The notes under the pieces are model-generated. The model saw nothing but the letters and a program-made list of their open reading frames with translations, did no database searches and was not told the origin of the DNA. A stretch of DNA of 28,245 bases from 2-02-FULL-45-10 sp046590235 (GTDB lineage: Bacteria > Patescibacteriota > Patescibacteriia > Magasanikbacterales > GWA2-37-8), in NCBI GenBank assembly GCA_046590235.1, contig JBKJTY010000027.1, forward strand, positions 1 to 28,245. Reading direction: 5' to 3'. Position numbers and translations under genes: made by a program. Within the stretch, counting starts at the first letter, position 1; the number at the start of each line of letters is the position of its first letter. Below are positions 13,617 to 22,221 of this stretch, in pieces.

Positions 13617-13964
13617 ATGACCGAATCTATTAAACACGAACTTAAAGCAGGCATGGTGGTAAAAGTACACCAAAAAATCAAGGAAACGAATACAAAAGGT
13701 GAAGAAAAAGAACGTATTCAAATCTTTGAAGGTACTATCATCAACGTCCGCCACGGCAATGAAATTGGTGCTACAATCACTGTACGCAAAGTTTCTGATG
13801 GCATCGGCGTAGAACGTATCTACCCAATCGCTTCCCCAGTAGTTGCGAAAATCGAAGTGGTAAAACAATTCGAAGTTCGCCGCGCTAATATCTCTTATCT
13901 CCGTGATAAGGATTTCAAGCGAAAAATGCACGAAGTGAAAGAAGTAAAAGAAAAGAAAGCGTAA
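13617..13964 (+). CDS. rplS: Large-subunit ribosomal protein bL19
   Basis: Ribosomal protein at the subunit interface, 115 aa, the usual length. Family motifs: GMVVKVHQKIKE, ERIQIFEGTIINVRHGNEIGATITVRKVSDGIGVERIYP, and RRANISYLRDKDFKRKM near the C-terminus. The ATG at 13617 lies after TTCTCGGT and has no SD. It is expressed from its own promoter in the gmk end and stops at a clear terminator. The neighbours rpsP, rimM and trmD, common in other bacteria, are not next to it. Confidence 0.96.
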   Translation: MTESIKHELKAGMVVKVHQKIKETNTKGEEKERIQIFEGTIINVRHGNEIGATITVRKVSDGIGVERIYPIASPVVAKIEVVKQFEVRRANISYLRDKDFKRKMHEVKEVKEKKA

Positions 13965-13974
13965 TAACAATCAC

Positions 13975-14013
13975 AATACTCCGTCACTTAATTGTAACGG
14001 AGTATTTTTTTAT
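13975..14013 (+). terminator. Terminator after rplS
   Basis: AATACTCCGT (13975-13984) pairs with ACGGAGTATT (13997-14006), followed by a T-run of about seven. Confidence 0.88.
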
Positions 14014-14027
14014 TTTTGCGACCTTTT

Positions 14028-14462
14028 ATGAAAAAGCTATTTTTGTTGTTTACCACATTACTTTTAGCTGGCGCCGGTTGCCAAAACGGCATTATTCTGG
14101 GACCATCTGGCACTATCACCGGCAACCTAGGCTTTCCTAGCGACGGTCCATTACCAAAAATGAAAGTTTGTGCCGAAGACACCACATCAAAAAAGTCTTA
14201 TTGCACCGAAAAAGTTTCCGAACAAAAAGATGAAACCGCTCAAATTACCAGACACACGTACGCCCTAGAGGTTCCCCCAGGAAAATACTTGGTTTATTCC
14301 CAAGTACCCGAACACGGAACCTTTAAAGACTATAAAGCCTACTATACCCAATTTGTAGTCTGTGGCATCAAAGCTGGCTGTAATGATCATGCACCAGTTG
14401 AGGTAGAAGTTAAAGAGAATGAAACAAAAGAAAAAATTGATCCTATGGATTGGTATAAATAA
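14028..14462 (+). CDS. Predicted lipoprotein, 144 aa
   Basis: MKKLFLLFTTLLLAGAGC is a lipoprotein signal with the lipobox AGAGC (Cys18). The mature part contains GPSGTITGNLGFPSDGPLPKMKVCAEDTT and PPGKYLVYSQV. These resemble carboxypeptidase-regulatory-like/transthyretin beta-sandwich domains (G.l.y. PPGkY pattern). That assignment is tentative. Cys occur in KVCAED, SYCTEK, VVCGIK and AGCNDH. The ATG at 14028 is preferred over a TTG at 14016. Unlike the island lipoproteins, it is AT-rich with a T-rich leader and no SD, so it looks native. A terminator follows at 14465. Confidence 0.75.
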   Translation: MKKLFLLFTTLLLAGAGCQNGIILGPSGTITGNLGFPSDGPLPKMKVCAEDTTSKKSYCTEKVSEQKDETAQITRHTYALEVPPGKYLVYSQVPEHGTFKDYKAYYTQFVVCGIKAGCNDHAPVEVEVKENETKEKIDPMDWYK

Positions 14463-14464
14463 AC

Positions 14465-14492
14465 AAAAAACGATCCATTTGGGTCGTTTTTT
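14465..14492 (+). terminator. Terminator after the 144-aa lipoprotein gene
   Basis: A6CGATCC (14465-14476) pairs with GGGTCGT6 (14481-14492), one T-G wobble, followed by A and T-rich sequence. Confidence 0.85.
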
Positions 14493-14519
14493 ATTACTAT
14501 TAATTTTGCTCCGAAGTAT

Positions 14520-14623
14520 CCGGGGGTTCGGGGGGAAGTAACTGTTTGAGCCCCGCAGGGCGAGTTTTACGTACCCCCGAAACTTTCTTTGGTTACTTTC
14601 CTTTGGTTACAAAGAAAGTGACA
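14520..14623. repeat. Composite palindromic repeat between the lipoprotein gene and uvrA
   Basis: Two hairpins. TTCGGGGG (14527-14534) pairs with CCCCCGAA (14574-14581), enclosing a GCCC/GGGC mini-hairpin. A perfect 10-bp ACTTTCTTTG/CAAAGAAAGT (14582-14591 with 14610-14619) follows. No plausible gene lies in it; the block looks unlike the coding DNA around it and similar elements are common in environmental genomes (recalled, not searched). Confidence 0.6.
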
Positions 14624-14702
14624 TGCGCGCTATGCAATAGCAAATAAGTAAGAGAACGATAGTGAAGTAAAATTGATTTTATTTTTACTTTTATAAAGAA
14701 CT

Positions 14703-14727
14703 GGATCCCCGCCTTCGCGGGAATGAC
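14703..14727. repeat. Short REP-like palindrome next to the uvrA stop
   Basis: GGATCCCCGC-CTTC-GCGGGAATGAC, with the stem CCCGC/GCGGG. This matches a pattern widespread in bacterial intergenic DNA (recalled). It ends 16 nt from the uvrA stop codon and could act as the 3' hairpin of the uvrA mRNA. The remaining bases from 14624 to 14743 are AT-rich and show no gene. Confidence 0.65.
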
Positions 14728-14743
14728 AATCAATGATGACAAT

Positions 14744-17566
14744 TTATAGATAGCGACCTGTCCAAGATTTCTTGTTCTTTCTGATTTCAGCCGGAACACC
14801 TTCTGCCACGACGATACCGCCACCTTTACCACCTTCAGGACCCATATCAATGACCCAGTCGGCAGAGCGGATAACATCGAGGTTGTGTTCGATAACGATA
14901 ACGGAGTTACCTTTAGACACAAGCTGCGAAAGCACCTGGAGCAAACGCTTCGTATCTTCAAAGTGCAAACCAGTCGTAGGCTCATCAAGAATATACAAAG
15001 TGTTACCTGTTGAAACACGAGACAATTCCTGTGCCAATTTAATGCGTTGCGCTTCACCACCCGAGATAGTTGTAGCTGGTTGACCGAGCTCAACATAGCC
15101 GAGACCGACTTCGCGAAGCACGTTTAATTTATCTGAAATCGCAGGGAATTCCGCAAAGAAGGTATATGCTTCTTCTACAGTCATTTTAAGGACATCAGCG
15201 ATATGCTTATTGTGGTATTTGATTTCAAGAGCTTCTTGGTTATAGCGTAAACCATTACATTCGTTACATTCAACAAAGACATCAGCCAAAAACTGCATTG
15301 GGATACGGACGTATCCTTCACCAGCACATGCTTCACAGCGCCCACCTTTCACATTGAAGCTGAATTTACCTGCGTCATAGTTACGCATGCGTGCTTCAGT
15401 GAGCGAAGCAAACAAATCACGGATCAAAGTGAATACACCAGTGTACGTAGCCGGATTAGAGCGAGGCGTACGGCCAATTGGCGTCTGGTCAATCGCGATA
15501 ACTTTATCAATATTAGAAATACCTTTAATACTCTTATGCGCACCAGGTTCTTCTTTAGCGCGATAGAAATACTTAGATAATGCCTTACCCAAAATATCGA
15601 TGATCAAAGTCGATTTACCAGAACCAGACACACCCGTCACCGCCACCAATTTCTGGAGTGGAATTTCCACATCAATATTTTTGAGGTTAAACGCTTTTGC
15701 ACCAGCAATTACCAATGACTTTGGACTTTTATTAGCCGCAGCAGCTTCTTTTTTCTTAGCCTTACGATATTCTTCGCTGATATCAATGCGACCACTTAAG
15801 TATTCCGCAGTTAATGATTTTTTATTCTTATTAAATTCAACTAACGTACCTTGCGCGATAACTTCACCACCGTACACACCAGCGCCAGGACCAACATCAA
15901 TAATATAGTCAGCCTCAACCATCATTGCCGGGTCATGCTCAACAACGATAACAGAATTACCAAGATCACGAAGGTATTTCAACGTTTTAATGAGTTTGTC
16001 ATTATCTCGAGGGTGCAAACCAACTGAAGGTTCATCGAGGATATAGATAACACCTGTCAGACCAGCAGAAAGCTGGCTAGCCAAACGCACACGAGTAACT
16101 TCACCACCAGACAAAGTGTTCATTGAACGAGACAAGTTCAAATAGCCAAGACCAACCTGGTCGAGATTTTCCAAACGAGGCATAATTTCTTTGAGCACTG
16201 GTTCTACAACTTTTTGTTGCATTCCCTTAGCCATCCCCTCGCCTGCTTTACTAAAGATCTTCTTAAGAGCGGTCAGACTTTCTTCCACACTCATCGAAGC
16301 CATGTCAGCAATAGTAAAATCACCTATACGAACAGCCAATGATTCCGGGCGAAGACGTTTACCCTGACAAATCGGACAAATCCGTTCGCGCATGTATTGC
16401 TCAATTTCTTTGCGGACGTATTCGGAATTAGTTTCCAAATGCTTTTGCATCAAATCAGGAATAACACCGGCAAAAGTAACTTTTTTATTTTCAATATCGT
16501 ACTTTTCAACACCGCTGCCGTAGAGAATGATATCAAGCGTTTTAGCAGCGAGCTCACTGACTGGCGTGTGGATTGAGAAGCCATATTTTTCGGCCACCTT
16601 AGTCAAAATCTTCTGGTACATGCTTTGATTACCGGTAATGCGTGTCCATGGTTGGATAGCACCCTCTGCCAATGTTAACTTTGTATTTGGAATAACAAGT
16701 TGCGGATCAACTTCCATAGTTACACCAAGACCAGTACAACGCTGACAAGCACCGTATGGACTGTTGAAACTAAAACTGCGCATATCAAGACTTGGCATGA
16801 CACGACCACAGTTTGGACAAAGACCGATCGTAGAAAAGAGGTCGTTTTTTCCATCACTAACAACCCGCACTAGACCGTTAGTCAGGTCGTCAGCTGTTTC
16901 CACCGCTTTAGTTGGATCTTCTTTTTTAATGTTGACAATCTTGCCAATCAACAAATCAACCGTATACAAATTTTCTTCTTCAAAACTAAATTGAAGCAAA
17001 TCATTAATCTTCATGAGCTCACCGTCAACACTCACCCATTCATAGCCTGACTTCTCAATTTTTTCAACCAATTCTTTTTTATCTACCGCACCATTGCGAA
17101 TCAATGGAGCATAAATAACGACTTCTTTATTCTTACGAGCTAATTCACGGACACGCTCCACAATTTCACCTGTTTTAAAGGTTTTAACGGCAATATGACA
17201 ATCTGGACAGTGCTGGGTACCAACACGAGCAAACAAAAGACGTAAATAATCGTAAATTTCAGTCACTGTACCGACAGTTGAACGAGGGTTCTGCGTAGAA
17301 ACCTTTTGATCGATTGCAATTGTTGGTGATAAACCATCAATAGAATCAACATCTGGCTTATCCTGCACATCCATAAACTGGCGTGCAAACGAAGACATGG
17401 ATTCCGCATAGCGACGCTGACCTTCCGCGTAAATAGTATCAAAAGCAATACTCGATTTACCGGAACCAGACAAGCCAGTAATAACCACTAGCTTATTTTT
17501 TGGAATATCGAGTGAAATGTTTTTTAAATTGTGTACCCGCGCACCGCGGATCTTAATCATATCCAT
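14744..17566 (-). CDS. uvrA: Excinuclease ABC subunit A
   Basis: DNA-damage sensor of nucleotide excision repair, loading UvrB on lesions; 940 aa, the full normal length. Two ABC ATPase modules are present: Walker A GLSGSGKSS (about residue 33) and GVSGSGKST (about 635). Signature loops are LSGGEVTRVRLASQL and ISGGEAQRIKLAQEL, and Walker B appears as YILDEPSVGLH and YILDEPTTGLH. Zinc-binding Cys are in CPDC, CPNC...CQRC and CEAC...CNEC. The ATG at 17566 lies 1 nt after the stop of the upstream gene, so they are coupled; the ATG at 17560 is an alternative. No SD. UvrB and UvrC are not in the window. Confidence 0.97.
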   Translation of the reverse strand: MDMIKIRGARVHNLKNISLDIPKNKLVVITGLSGSGKSSIAFDTIYAEGQRRYAESMSSFARQFMDVQDKPDVDSIDGLSPTIAIDQKVSTQNPRSTVGTVTEIYDYLRLLFARVGTQHCPDCHIAVKTFKTGEIVERVRELARKNKEVVIYAPLIRNGAVDKKELVEKIEKSGYEWVSVDGELMKINDLLQFSFEEENLYTVDLLIGKIVNIKKEDPTKAVETADDLTNGLVRVVSDGKNDLFSTIGLCPNCGRVMPSLDMRSFSFNSPYGACQRCTGLGVTMEVDPQLVIPNTKLTLAEGAIQPWTRITGNQSMYQKILTKVAEKYGFSIHTPVSELAAKTLDIILYGSGVEKYDIENKKVTFAGVIPDLMQKHLETNSEYVRKEIEQYMRERICPICQGKRLRPESLAVRIGDFTIADMASMSVEESLTALKKIFSKAGEGMAKGMQQKVVEPVLKEIMPRLENLDQVGLGYLNLSRSMNTLSGGEVTRVRLASQLSAGLTGVIYILDEPSVGLHPRDNDKLIKTLKYLRDLGNSVIVVEHDPAMMVEADYIIDVGPGAGVYGGEVIAQGTLVEFNKNKKSLTAEYLSGRIDISEEYRKAKKKEAAAANKSPKSLVIAGAKAFNLKNIDVEIPLQKLVAVTGVSGSGKSTLIIDILGKALSKYFYRAKEEPGAHKSIKGISNIDKVIAIDQTPIGRTPRSNPATYTGVFTLIRDLFASLTEARMRNYDAGKFSFNVKGGRCEACAGEGYVRIPMQFLADVFVECNECNGLRYNQEALEIKYHNKHIADVLKMTVEEAYTFFAEFPAISDKLNVLREVGLGYVELGQPATTISGGEAQRIKLAQELSRVSTGNTLYILDEPTTGLHFEDTKRLLQVLSQLVSKGNSVIVIEHNLDVIRSADWVIDMGPEGGKGGGIVVAEGVPAEIRKNKKSWTGRYL

Positions 17567-17567
17567 A

Positions 17568-18968
17568 TTATTGAGGGCTTGAACCTTTAACACTGATTAA
17601 TTTTTGAATCTGACGGCCATCAAGGCTCGCCGTGATACTCACCCCTCCATTTAATAAATCTTCGTATGGAATGTAATTGCTAACTGTAACATCTTCGTTC
17701 CATTGGCCACTAACACCATTATTACCAATATTCCAGTTTGCATCCTTAAATACATTATATTTAACGTTTAATTCAATCTTATGAACAAAACCAACCAATT
17801 TACCGGAAAAACAATCGCCTGCATGGTTTTCAAAACCTTTATATATAACATCGTACGAATTAAAAGGATTACTAGGGAGAACTGTTACACCTGATTGTAA
17901 GCCGCTAAAACTTTTACCCGTACTCAATTCGTTAATTGTTAAATTCTTACAAACGGGCCAGAATACATCACTATCATCATCCAACCAATCAGGTGATGTT
18001 AAATCACCAGCCCAACCACCGGAAAATGTCTGCGCACCAATTTCTTGCAATGCAGTGACTTGGTAGCGGACAAACAGTTGTCCTGATTTACAGCCATACT
18101 TCATTTTTGGGTTATTCTTGACTTGCGCATCATCTTTTGCAAGAGCAACACACGAACTACCTACCCCGCAAACATTACCAAAACAGGTCTTATCGCTACC
18201 TTCGTTTCCATTCTTTAAAAAGAAACGGCTGCCGCAATTAAAATTGTTATTTCGCACATCTGCAAATTTCAAATCGTACTTAATACTGCCAGGCGGGGTA
18301 AGCACACCCACTTGATCAGCCTCACTACCGGCTTTTGCAAATGTATACGTCGGAGCTGCTTGCGCACAAAACTGCGGCACAAGAGCTTGCGGGCGAATCA
18401 TCCAGGCCTGCGGCAAACGCATATTAACCAGCGCCGGATTAATGGTATTCAAAATAAAAAAAGACGAATACGCAATAAACAGGCCAATGAGCGCACCACT
18501 GATACGATTTTTTGCGCTAGAAATTGACTCTGAATTACCACCTGAAGTTACCCACTGGAAACCAGCGACGATAATCATGATAACAGACAGTATACCCGCA
18601 ATCATGAGCGCATAGGTATAATTGCTTTTCAGAAAATCACCAATGTCGGTAAATGTAGTTTTACCTCCAAACGCAATTTCAGTCTTTGTGATTGAAGAAG
18701 GAAGACATCGCCCCCACTCTGCCATGCCTTGCCCACCAGTACAATTCGCAGAATTTCCTTTAAAGCCACCCTCCACCTGCTCCTTCAACGCAGCGTTACC
18801 AGAATTAAGAATTTCCTCATACGTTTTACCACCTAAAACCTTAGCTCGGACATCCAAACATTGCTGTTTTTGCCAACAAAGGCTATCAAATTCTGGAGTA
18901 CTACCCTGAGCCGGGGCAACCAAAACTAACGAAGAAAAAATAACGCTTACCCAAAAACGCTTAAACAT
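17568..18968 (-). CDS. T4SS pilin-like (VirB2/TrbC type) protein with large exported domain
   Basis: A 466-aa protein. A signal peptide (about 1-22, ending APAQGS) is followed by a Cys-containing region. Next comes a two-helix pilin core: FTDIGDFLKSNYTYALMIAG with the first helix, GFQWVTSGGNSESISSAKNRI, then the second helix GALIGLFIAYSSFFILNTINP (about 105-180). This core is the pattern of the T4SS_pilin/TrbC-VirB2 group seen often in Patescibacteria. Roughly 285 further residues form an exported domain with about ten Cys. The ATG at 18968 is chosen because the promoter lies between it and the earlier in-frame ATG. No VirB4 or VirD4 gene is near. Co-transcribed with uvrA. Confidence 0.75.
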   Translation of the reverse strand: MFKRFWVSVIFSSLVLVAPAQGSTPEFDSLCWQKQQCLDVRAKVLGGKTYEEILNSGNAALKEQVEGGFKGNSANCTGGQGMAEWGRCLPSSITKTEIAFGGKTTFTDIGDFLKSNYTYALMIAGILSVIMIIVAGFQWVTSGGNSESISSAKNRISGALIGLFIAYSSFFILNTINPALVNMRLPQAWMIRPQALVPQFCAQAAPTYTFAKAGSEADQVGVLTPPGSIKYDLKFADVRNNNFNCGSRFFLKNGNEGSDKTCFGNVCGVGSSCVALAKDDAQVKNNPKMKYGCKSGQLFVRYQVTALQEIGAQTFSGGWAGDLTSPDWLDDDSDVFWPVCKNLTINELSTGKSFSGLQSGVTVLPSNPFNSYDVIYKGFENHAGDCFSGKLVGFVHKIELNVKYNVFKDANWNIGNNGVSGQWNEDVTVSNYIPYEDLLNGGVSITASLDGRQIQKLISVKGSSPQ

Positions 18969-19006
18969 AGCGTGGGAATGGTAAAGTGATTGAAAACGCA
19001 CATTGG

Positions 19007-19035
19007 ACTGTAGCACAAGATTTGGATCTTTGCAA
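19007..19035 (-). promoter_or_regulatory. Promoter of the pilin-like gene and uvrA
   Basis: TTGCAA (19030-19035), 17 bp, TACAGT (19007-19012) on the minus strand; leader of about 30 nt. Confidence 0.55.
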
Positions 19036-19049
19036 CTGTCTAAGGCGGA

Positions 19050-19814
19050 CTACTTTTTGACCACCTGATCGAGGTAGCGTTGCCAGGTTTCAAATGGCAC
19101 CACACCTTCAACTTTTTGGCCATTAATAAAAAATGTCGGGGTACCAGCAACACCGTATGCTATGCCATCCAGATAGTCTTTGCGGATAGCATCATCAACT
19201 GCAGGATCAGCTAAACAAATGTTTAATTGAGCATAATCAACTCCTGCAAGATCTGCTAGGATTTTCCGGTCACCATCGGATAATGCCTCCGATAATTCAG
19301 CTTGATGTTCAAATAAAACGTCATGCATTTTCCAATACTTGTTCTGCCTGTCAGCACATCTGGCCATGCGTGCAAGTTCTGTCGCACCAGAATGGATTGA
19401 TTCAGCTGGAAAATCACGAAGTAAAATTTTAACACCATAACCATACTTAGCAGCCACCTGTTTAATGATAGGTGCTGACGCTTTACAGTTAGGACAACGA
19501 AAATCGATAAATTCAACAATGACTACTGGAGCACTTAATCTACCCAAATAAGGGTTATTAACCCCCTCAAGCGCGGAACGGTTTGCGGACAAGGCCGGTC
19601 CTGTGCGAGGCAAAGATGAAGTAAACTGACCGTGCCACTCATCAATAAAGGCCGGTTGCTTGCCCGTATGTATCTGCCACCAGTAATAAATAGTAGTGCC
19701 GACTACCAACAATAAAAGGAGACAAAAAAGCCCCCCAAAAATGATCATAATTTTCCCCCACCACTTCTGGAACCAGCGTTTATGCGGAGGTATTGGCATT
19801 GCGTAAAAATCCAT
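19050..19814 (-). CDS. Membrane-anchored DsbA-like thioredoxin-fold oxidoreductase
   Basis: A 254-aa protein facing outwards, with a basic N-terminus, one transmembrane helix (IMIIFGGLFCLLLLLVVGTTIYYWW, about residues 22-45) and a thioredoxin_4/DsbA-type domain. The active site is FIDFRCPNCKAS (CPNC), and the cis-Pro loop is AGTPTFFINGQKV. The likely job is to form disulfides in exported proteins, which fits the many Cys-rich exported proteins here. A start at 19814 or 19799 (MPIPPHK) is possible. A TATACT box ends 8 nt before the first, giving a nearly leaderless mRNA. Divergent from secG. No VKOR or DsbB partner is seen. Confidence 0.88.
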   Translation of the reverse strand: MDFYAMPIPPHKRWFQKWWGKIMIIFGGLFCLLLLLVVGTTIYYWWQIHTGKQPAFIDEWHGQFTSSLPRTGPALSANRSALEGVNNPYLGRLSAPVVIVEFIDFRCPNCKASAPIIKQVAAKYGYGVKILLRDFPAESIHSGATELARMARCADRQNKYWKMHDVLFEHQAELSEALSDGDRKILADLAGVDYAQLNICLADPAVDDAIRKDYLDGIAYGVAGTPTFFINGQKVEGVVPFETWQRYLDQVVKK

Positions 19815-19822
19815 ATAGGATA

Positions 19823-19828
19823 AGTATA
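19823..19828 (-). promoter_or_regulatory. -10 box of the DsbA-like gene (near-leaderless)
   Basis: TATACT on the minus strand, 8 nt before the ATG at 19814. The predicted start of transcription is about 2 nt before the ATG. The -35 is weak. Confidence 0.45.
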
Positions 19829-19865
19829 GCAAAAAAACAAGTGTCGCGCCATGGAGAAGTCTTGA

Positions 19866-19894
19866 TTGACAAAAGCAGGCCCACATGCTACAAT
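19866..19894 (+). promoter_or_regulatory. secG promoter
   Basis: TTGACA (19866-19871), 17 bp, TACAAT (19889-19894). It has the same hexamers and spacing as the rplS promoter. Confidence 0.8.
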
Positions 19895-19932
19895 GAGTCA
19901 TATTTATCACTTGTTTGAAATAATGATTTAGT

Positions 19933-20151
19933 ATGAATGAAATGCTGTTAAACGTGTTACAGATCGTTCTCTCCGCCCTCCTTATTATCTTAATTGCCCT
20001 TCAGCAAAAAGGTGCTGGAATGAGCGGTATTTTTGGTGGCTCAAGTAATATTTATAGTACTAAACGCGGTATCGACAAAGTACTCCACATTGCAACTATT
20101 GTTCTTTCAGTCATCTTTTTCGGGCTTTCACTCGCTCGATTCATCTTCTAA
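19933..20151 (+). CDS. secG: Preprotein translocase subunit SecG
   Basis: Small accessory subunit of the SecYEG channel, 72 aa, of normal length. Two transmembrane helices (about 7-25 and 50-70) flank the cytoplasmic loop, which has the family signature LQQKGAGMSGIFGGSSNIYSTKRGIDKVLH. The ATG follows TGATTTAGT with no SD. It lies 46 nt upstream of the peptide-binding protein gene, probably on one transcript, since no terminator is seen between them. Confidence 0.95.
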   Translation: MNEMLLNVLQIVLSALLIILIALQQKGAGMSGIFGGSSNIYSTKRGIDKVLHIATIVLSVIFFGLSLARFIF

Positions 20152-20197
20152 ACGAGTCTAACTCCTCATCCGAGTAGGCTCTTCACATTCAAATTCC

Positions 20198-22153
20198 ATG
20201 TTCTGGGATAAGCTTGTTACTCGGTTTACAACCAAAAAGAACCCTTCACCTGCCTATCACGCTCTAGACAGAAAGCTCGTGAAAAACAACCAAAAATCCT
20301 TCCTTCCCGGCTGGGCTCAATTGAAATACGTAAAACATTTCTTAAACCCAAGCGAGCAGCGCATTTTTGTCGGCTCATGGATTGCTTTATTAGTAAGCCT
20401 AGTTACAATTGGCGGCTTATTTACCTCTTCACATATTGAACGCCTTCCAACTGATGGTGGTGAATACAGTGAGGCTTTAATTGGCCAACCAAAAAGCATC
20501 AACCCCCTCTTTGCTACCATTAACGATGTTGATGCTGATTTAAGCGCTTTAGTGTATGCTGGTCTTTTCCGCTATAATAAAGATAGTCAGTTCGTACCTG
20601 ATGTTGCAGCCGGTTATACGGTAAGTACTGATCAAAAAACATATACCATTAGCCTTCGCCCTGACGTGCATTTTTCAGATGGCGAACTTTTAACAGCTGA
20701 TGACGTCCTTTTTACATTTGAAACAATCCAAAATCCAGAAGTAGGAAGTCCGCTTCTTTCAACCTTTCAAGGAGTTAAAGTAGAAAAAGTTAATGATACG
20801 ACTGTTAACTTCACCCTCAAAGAACCTTTCTCCCCTTTTATTAACAGTCTTACTATAGGTATATTGCCAGTGCATGTTTGGGGCGAACTCACTCCAGCTA
20901 GTTTAAAACTTGCAAAACAAAACATTCAACCAATTGGTGCTGGCGCATGGCAATTCAACAAATTGTTTAAAGGTGAAAACGGTTACATTTCCAGTTACAG
21001 CCTCAGCCGTAACGAACGTTATTTTGGAGAAAAACCACACATTACCAACCTACGTTTCGTCTTTTTTTACACCTACCAAGAAGCAATAGATGCTATGCGT
21101 ACCGATAATACGCTCGCTCTAAGTTTCTTACCACACAGCTACATAAGTAAGGTTAGCAGCCGTGACTTCGACATTCTTTCCCTCAAACTTCCACAGTACA
21201 CAACCTTATTTTTCAACGAAACCGCACAGCCAACCCTAAAAGATGATGATGTCCGCCTAGCCCTTTCAACTGCAGTAAACAAAGAAGTACTAGTAGCAGA
21301 AGCCTTGAATGGCTATGGTGAAACCATTGAATCCCCTATTTTAAAGGGTTCGATCGGCTACTATCCTGAAATCAAAAAAATTACCTTTGATACAACCAAG
21401 GCAAATGAAATGTTAGATAAGAAATGGAGTCGTATACAGCCGGAAGATTATTTTAAAGTAGCATCAGAAGCTTTACTTAAGGAAAGTCAGGAAGATATTG
21501 ATGCTTTTAAAAAGACTAATAGTTCCACTCCAGAATTAATTGCTCCGTACGAAGAACAAATTAAGCAGCAAATCAACAACACCGTACGTGAACGAATGGA
21601 TTCCAACCAAACATTCTATCGCAAAGACAAAAATAATGTTATTTTAGAAATTACAATTACTACCGCGGACACCCCAGAATATAGTAAAACAGCTGAACTT
21701 ATCAGTACTATGTGGCAGGCAGCTGGTGTGCGCACTACTATCCAAAAAATTTCCAGTCAACAAATCGTACGTGAATTATTGCAAAAACGTAACTACCAAG
21801 CCCTATTGTACGGCGAAATTGTTGGTTTTGACCCTGATCCGTTTCCATTCTGGCACTCCTCACAAGCTGACTACCCAGGGGTGAATCTGGCAGGCTATGC
21901 AAACCGTAACGCTGATAAACTCCTAGAACAAGGTCGCACAACAATGGATCCTAAAGAGCGCGAAAATGCCTATAAACAATTCCAAGATTTATTGATTAAA
22001 GATGTTCCAGCAATTTTCTTATACTCACCAACGTATAGTTATGCTATGAGCAAAAAAGTGCAGGGCATAACACTAACTTCGGTCAACGCACCGGCAGATC
22101 GTTTCCTAACGATCAACGAATGGTATGTAAAAACAAAATGGCAGTGGAAATAA
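20198..22153 (+). CDS. Membrane-anchored family-5 peptide-binding protein (ABC type)
   Basis: A 651-aa extracytoplasmic solute-binding protein of the OppA/DppA family. The N-terminus (about 1-60) is cytosolic and basic. A transmembrane helix follows (IFVGSWIALLVSLVTIGGLF, about 55-75), then the binding lobes: EALIGQPKSINPLFA, LVYAGLFRYNKDSQFVPDVAAGYTVS, PDVHFSDGELLTADDVLFTFETI, and later DDVRLALSTAVNKEVLV and GYANRNADKLL. It is anchored by this helix rather than by a lipobox Cys. No permease or ATPase gene of an Opp/Dpp system is next to it. The substrate is unknown. The ATG at 20198 has no SD. Confidence 0.85.
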   Translation: MFWDKLVTRFTTKKNPSPAYHALDRKLVKNNQKSFLPGWAQLKYVKHFLNPSEQRIFVGSWIALLVSLVTIGGLFTSSHIERLPTDGGEYSEALIGQPKSINPLFATINDVDADLSALVYAGLFRYNKDSQFVPDVAAGYTVSTDQKTYTISLRPDVHFSDGELLTADDVLFTFETIQNPEVGSPLLSTFQGVKVEKVNDTTVNFTLKEPFSPFINSLTIGILPVHVWGELTPASLKLAKQNIQPIGAGAWQFNKLFKGENGYISSYSLSRNERYFGEKPHITNLRFVFFYTYQEAIDAMRTDNTLALSFLPHSYISKVSSRDFDILSLKLPQYTTLFFNETAQPTLKDDDVRLALSTAVNKEVLVAEALNGYGETIESPILKGSIGYYPEIKKITFDTTKANEMLDKKWSRIQPEDYFKVASEALLKESQEDIDAFKKTNSSTPELIAPYEEQIKQQINNTVRERMDSNQTFYRKDKNNVILEITITTADTPEYSKTAELISTMWQAAGVRTTIQKISSQQIVRELLQKRNYQALLYGEIVGFDPDPFPFWHSSQADYPGVNLAGYANRNADKLLEQGRTTMDPKERENAYKQFQDLLIKDVPAIFLYSPTYSYAMSKKVQGITLTSVNAPADRFLTINEWYVKTKWQWK

Positions 22154-22163
22154 CAACATAACT

Positions 22164-22221
22164 CGCCTTCGCGAACTTCAGCGGATTTATCCGCCGAAGT
22201 TCGCTACAGCGAGCGAAGGCG
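22164..22221. repeat. Palindromic repeat abutting tRNA-Leu
   Basis: Outer arms CGCCTTCGC (22164-22172) and GCGAAGGCG (22213-22221). The inner hairpin GCGAACTTCaGCGGAT/ATCCGCcGAAGTTCGC (22171-22186 with 22189-22204) has 15 of 16 positions paired. The last 3 nt of the outer arm are the first 3 nt of the tRNA. Confidence 0.75.

Noticed and set aside
14593..15096. A 167-codon minus-strand open frame overlapping the uvrA 3' end and the repeat block
   Set aside because: It runs in another frame of uvrA (C-terminal ATPase) and then through palindromic repeats. It has no start signal and no domain.
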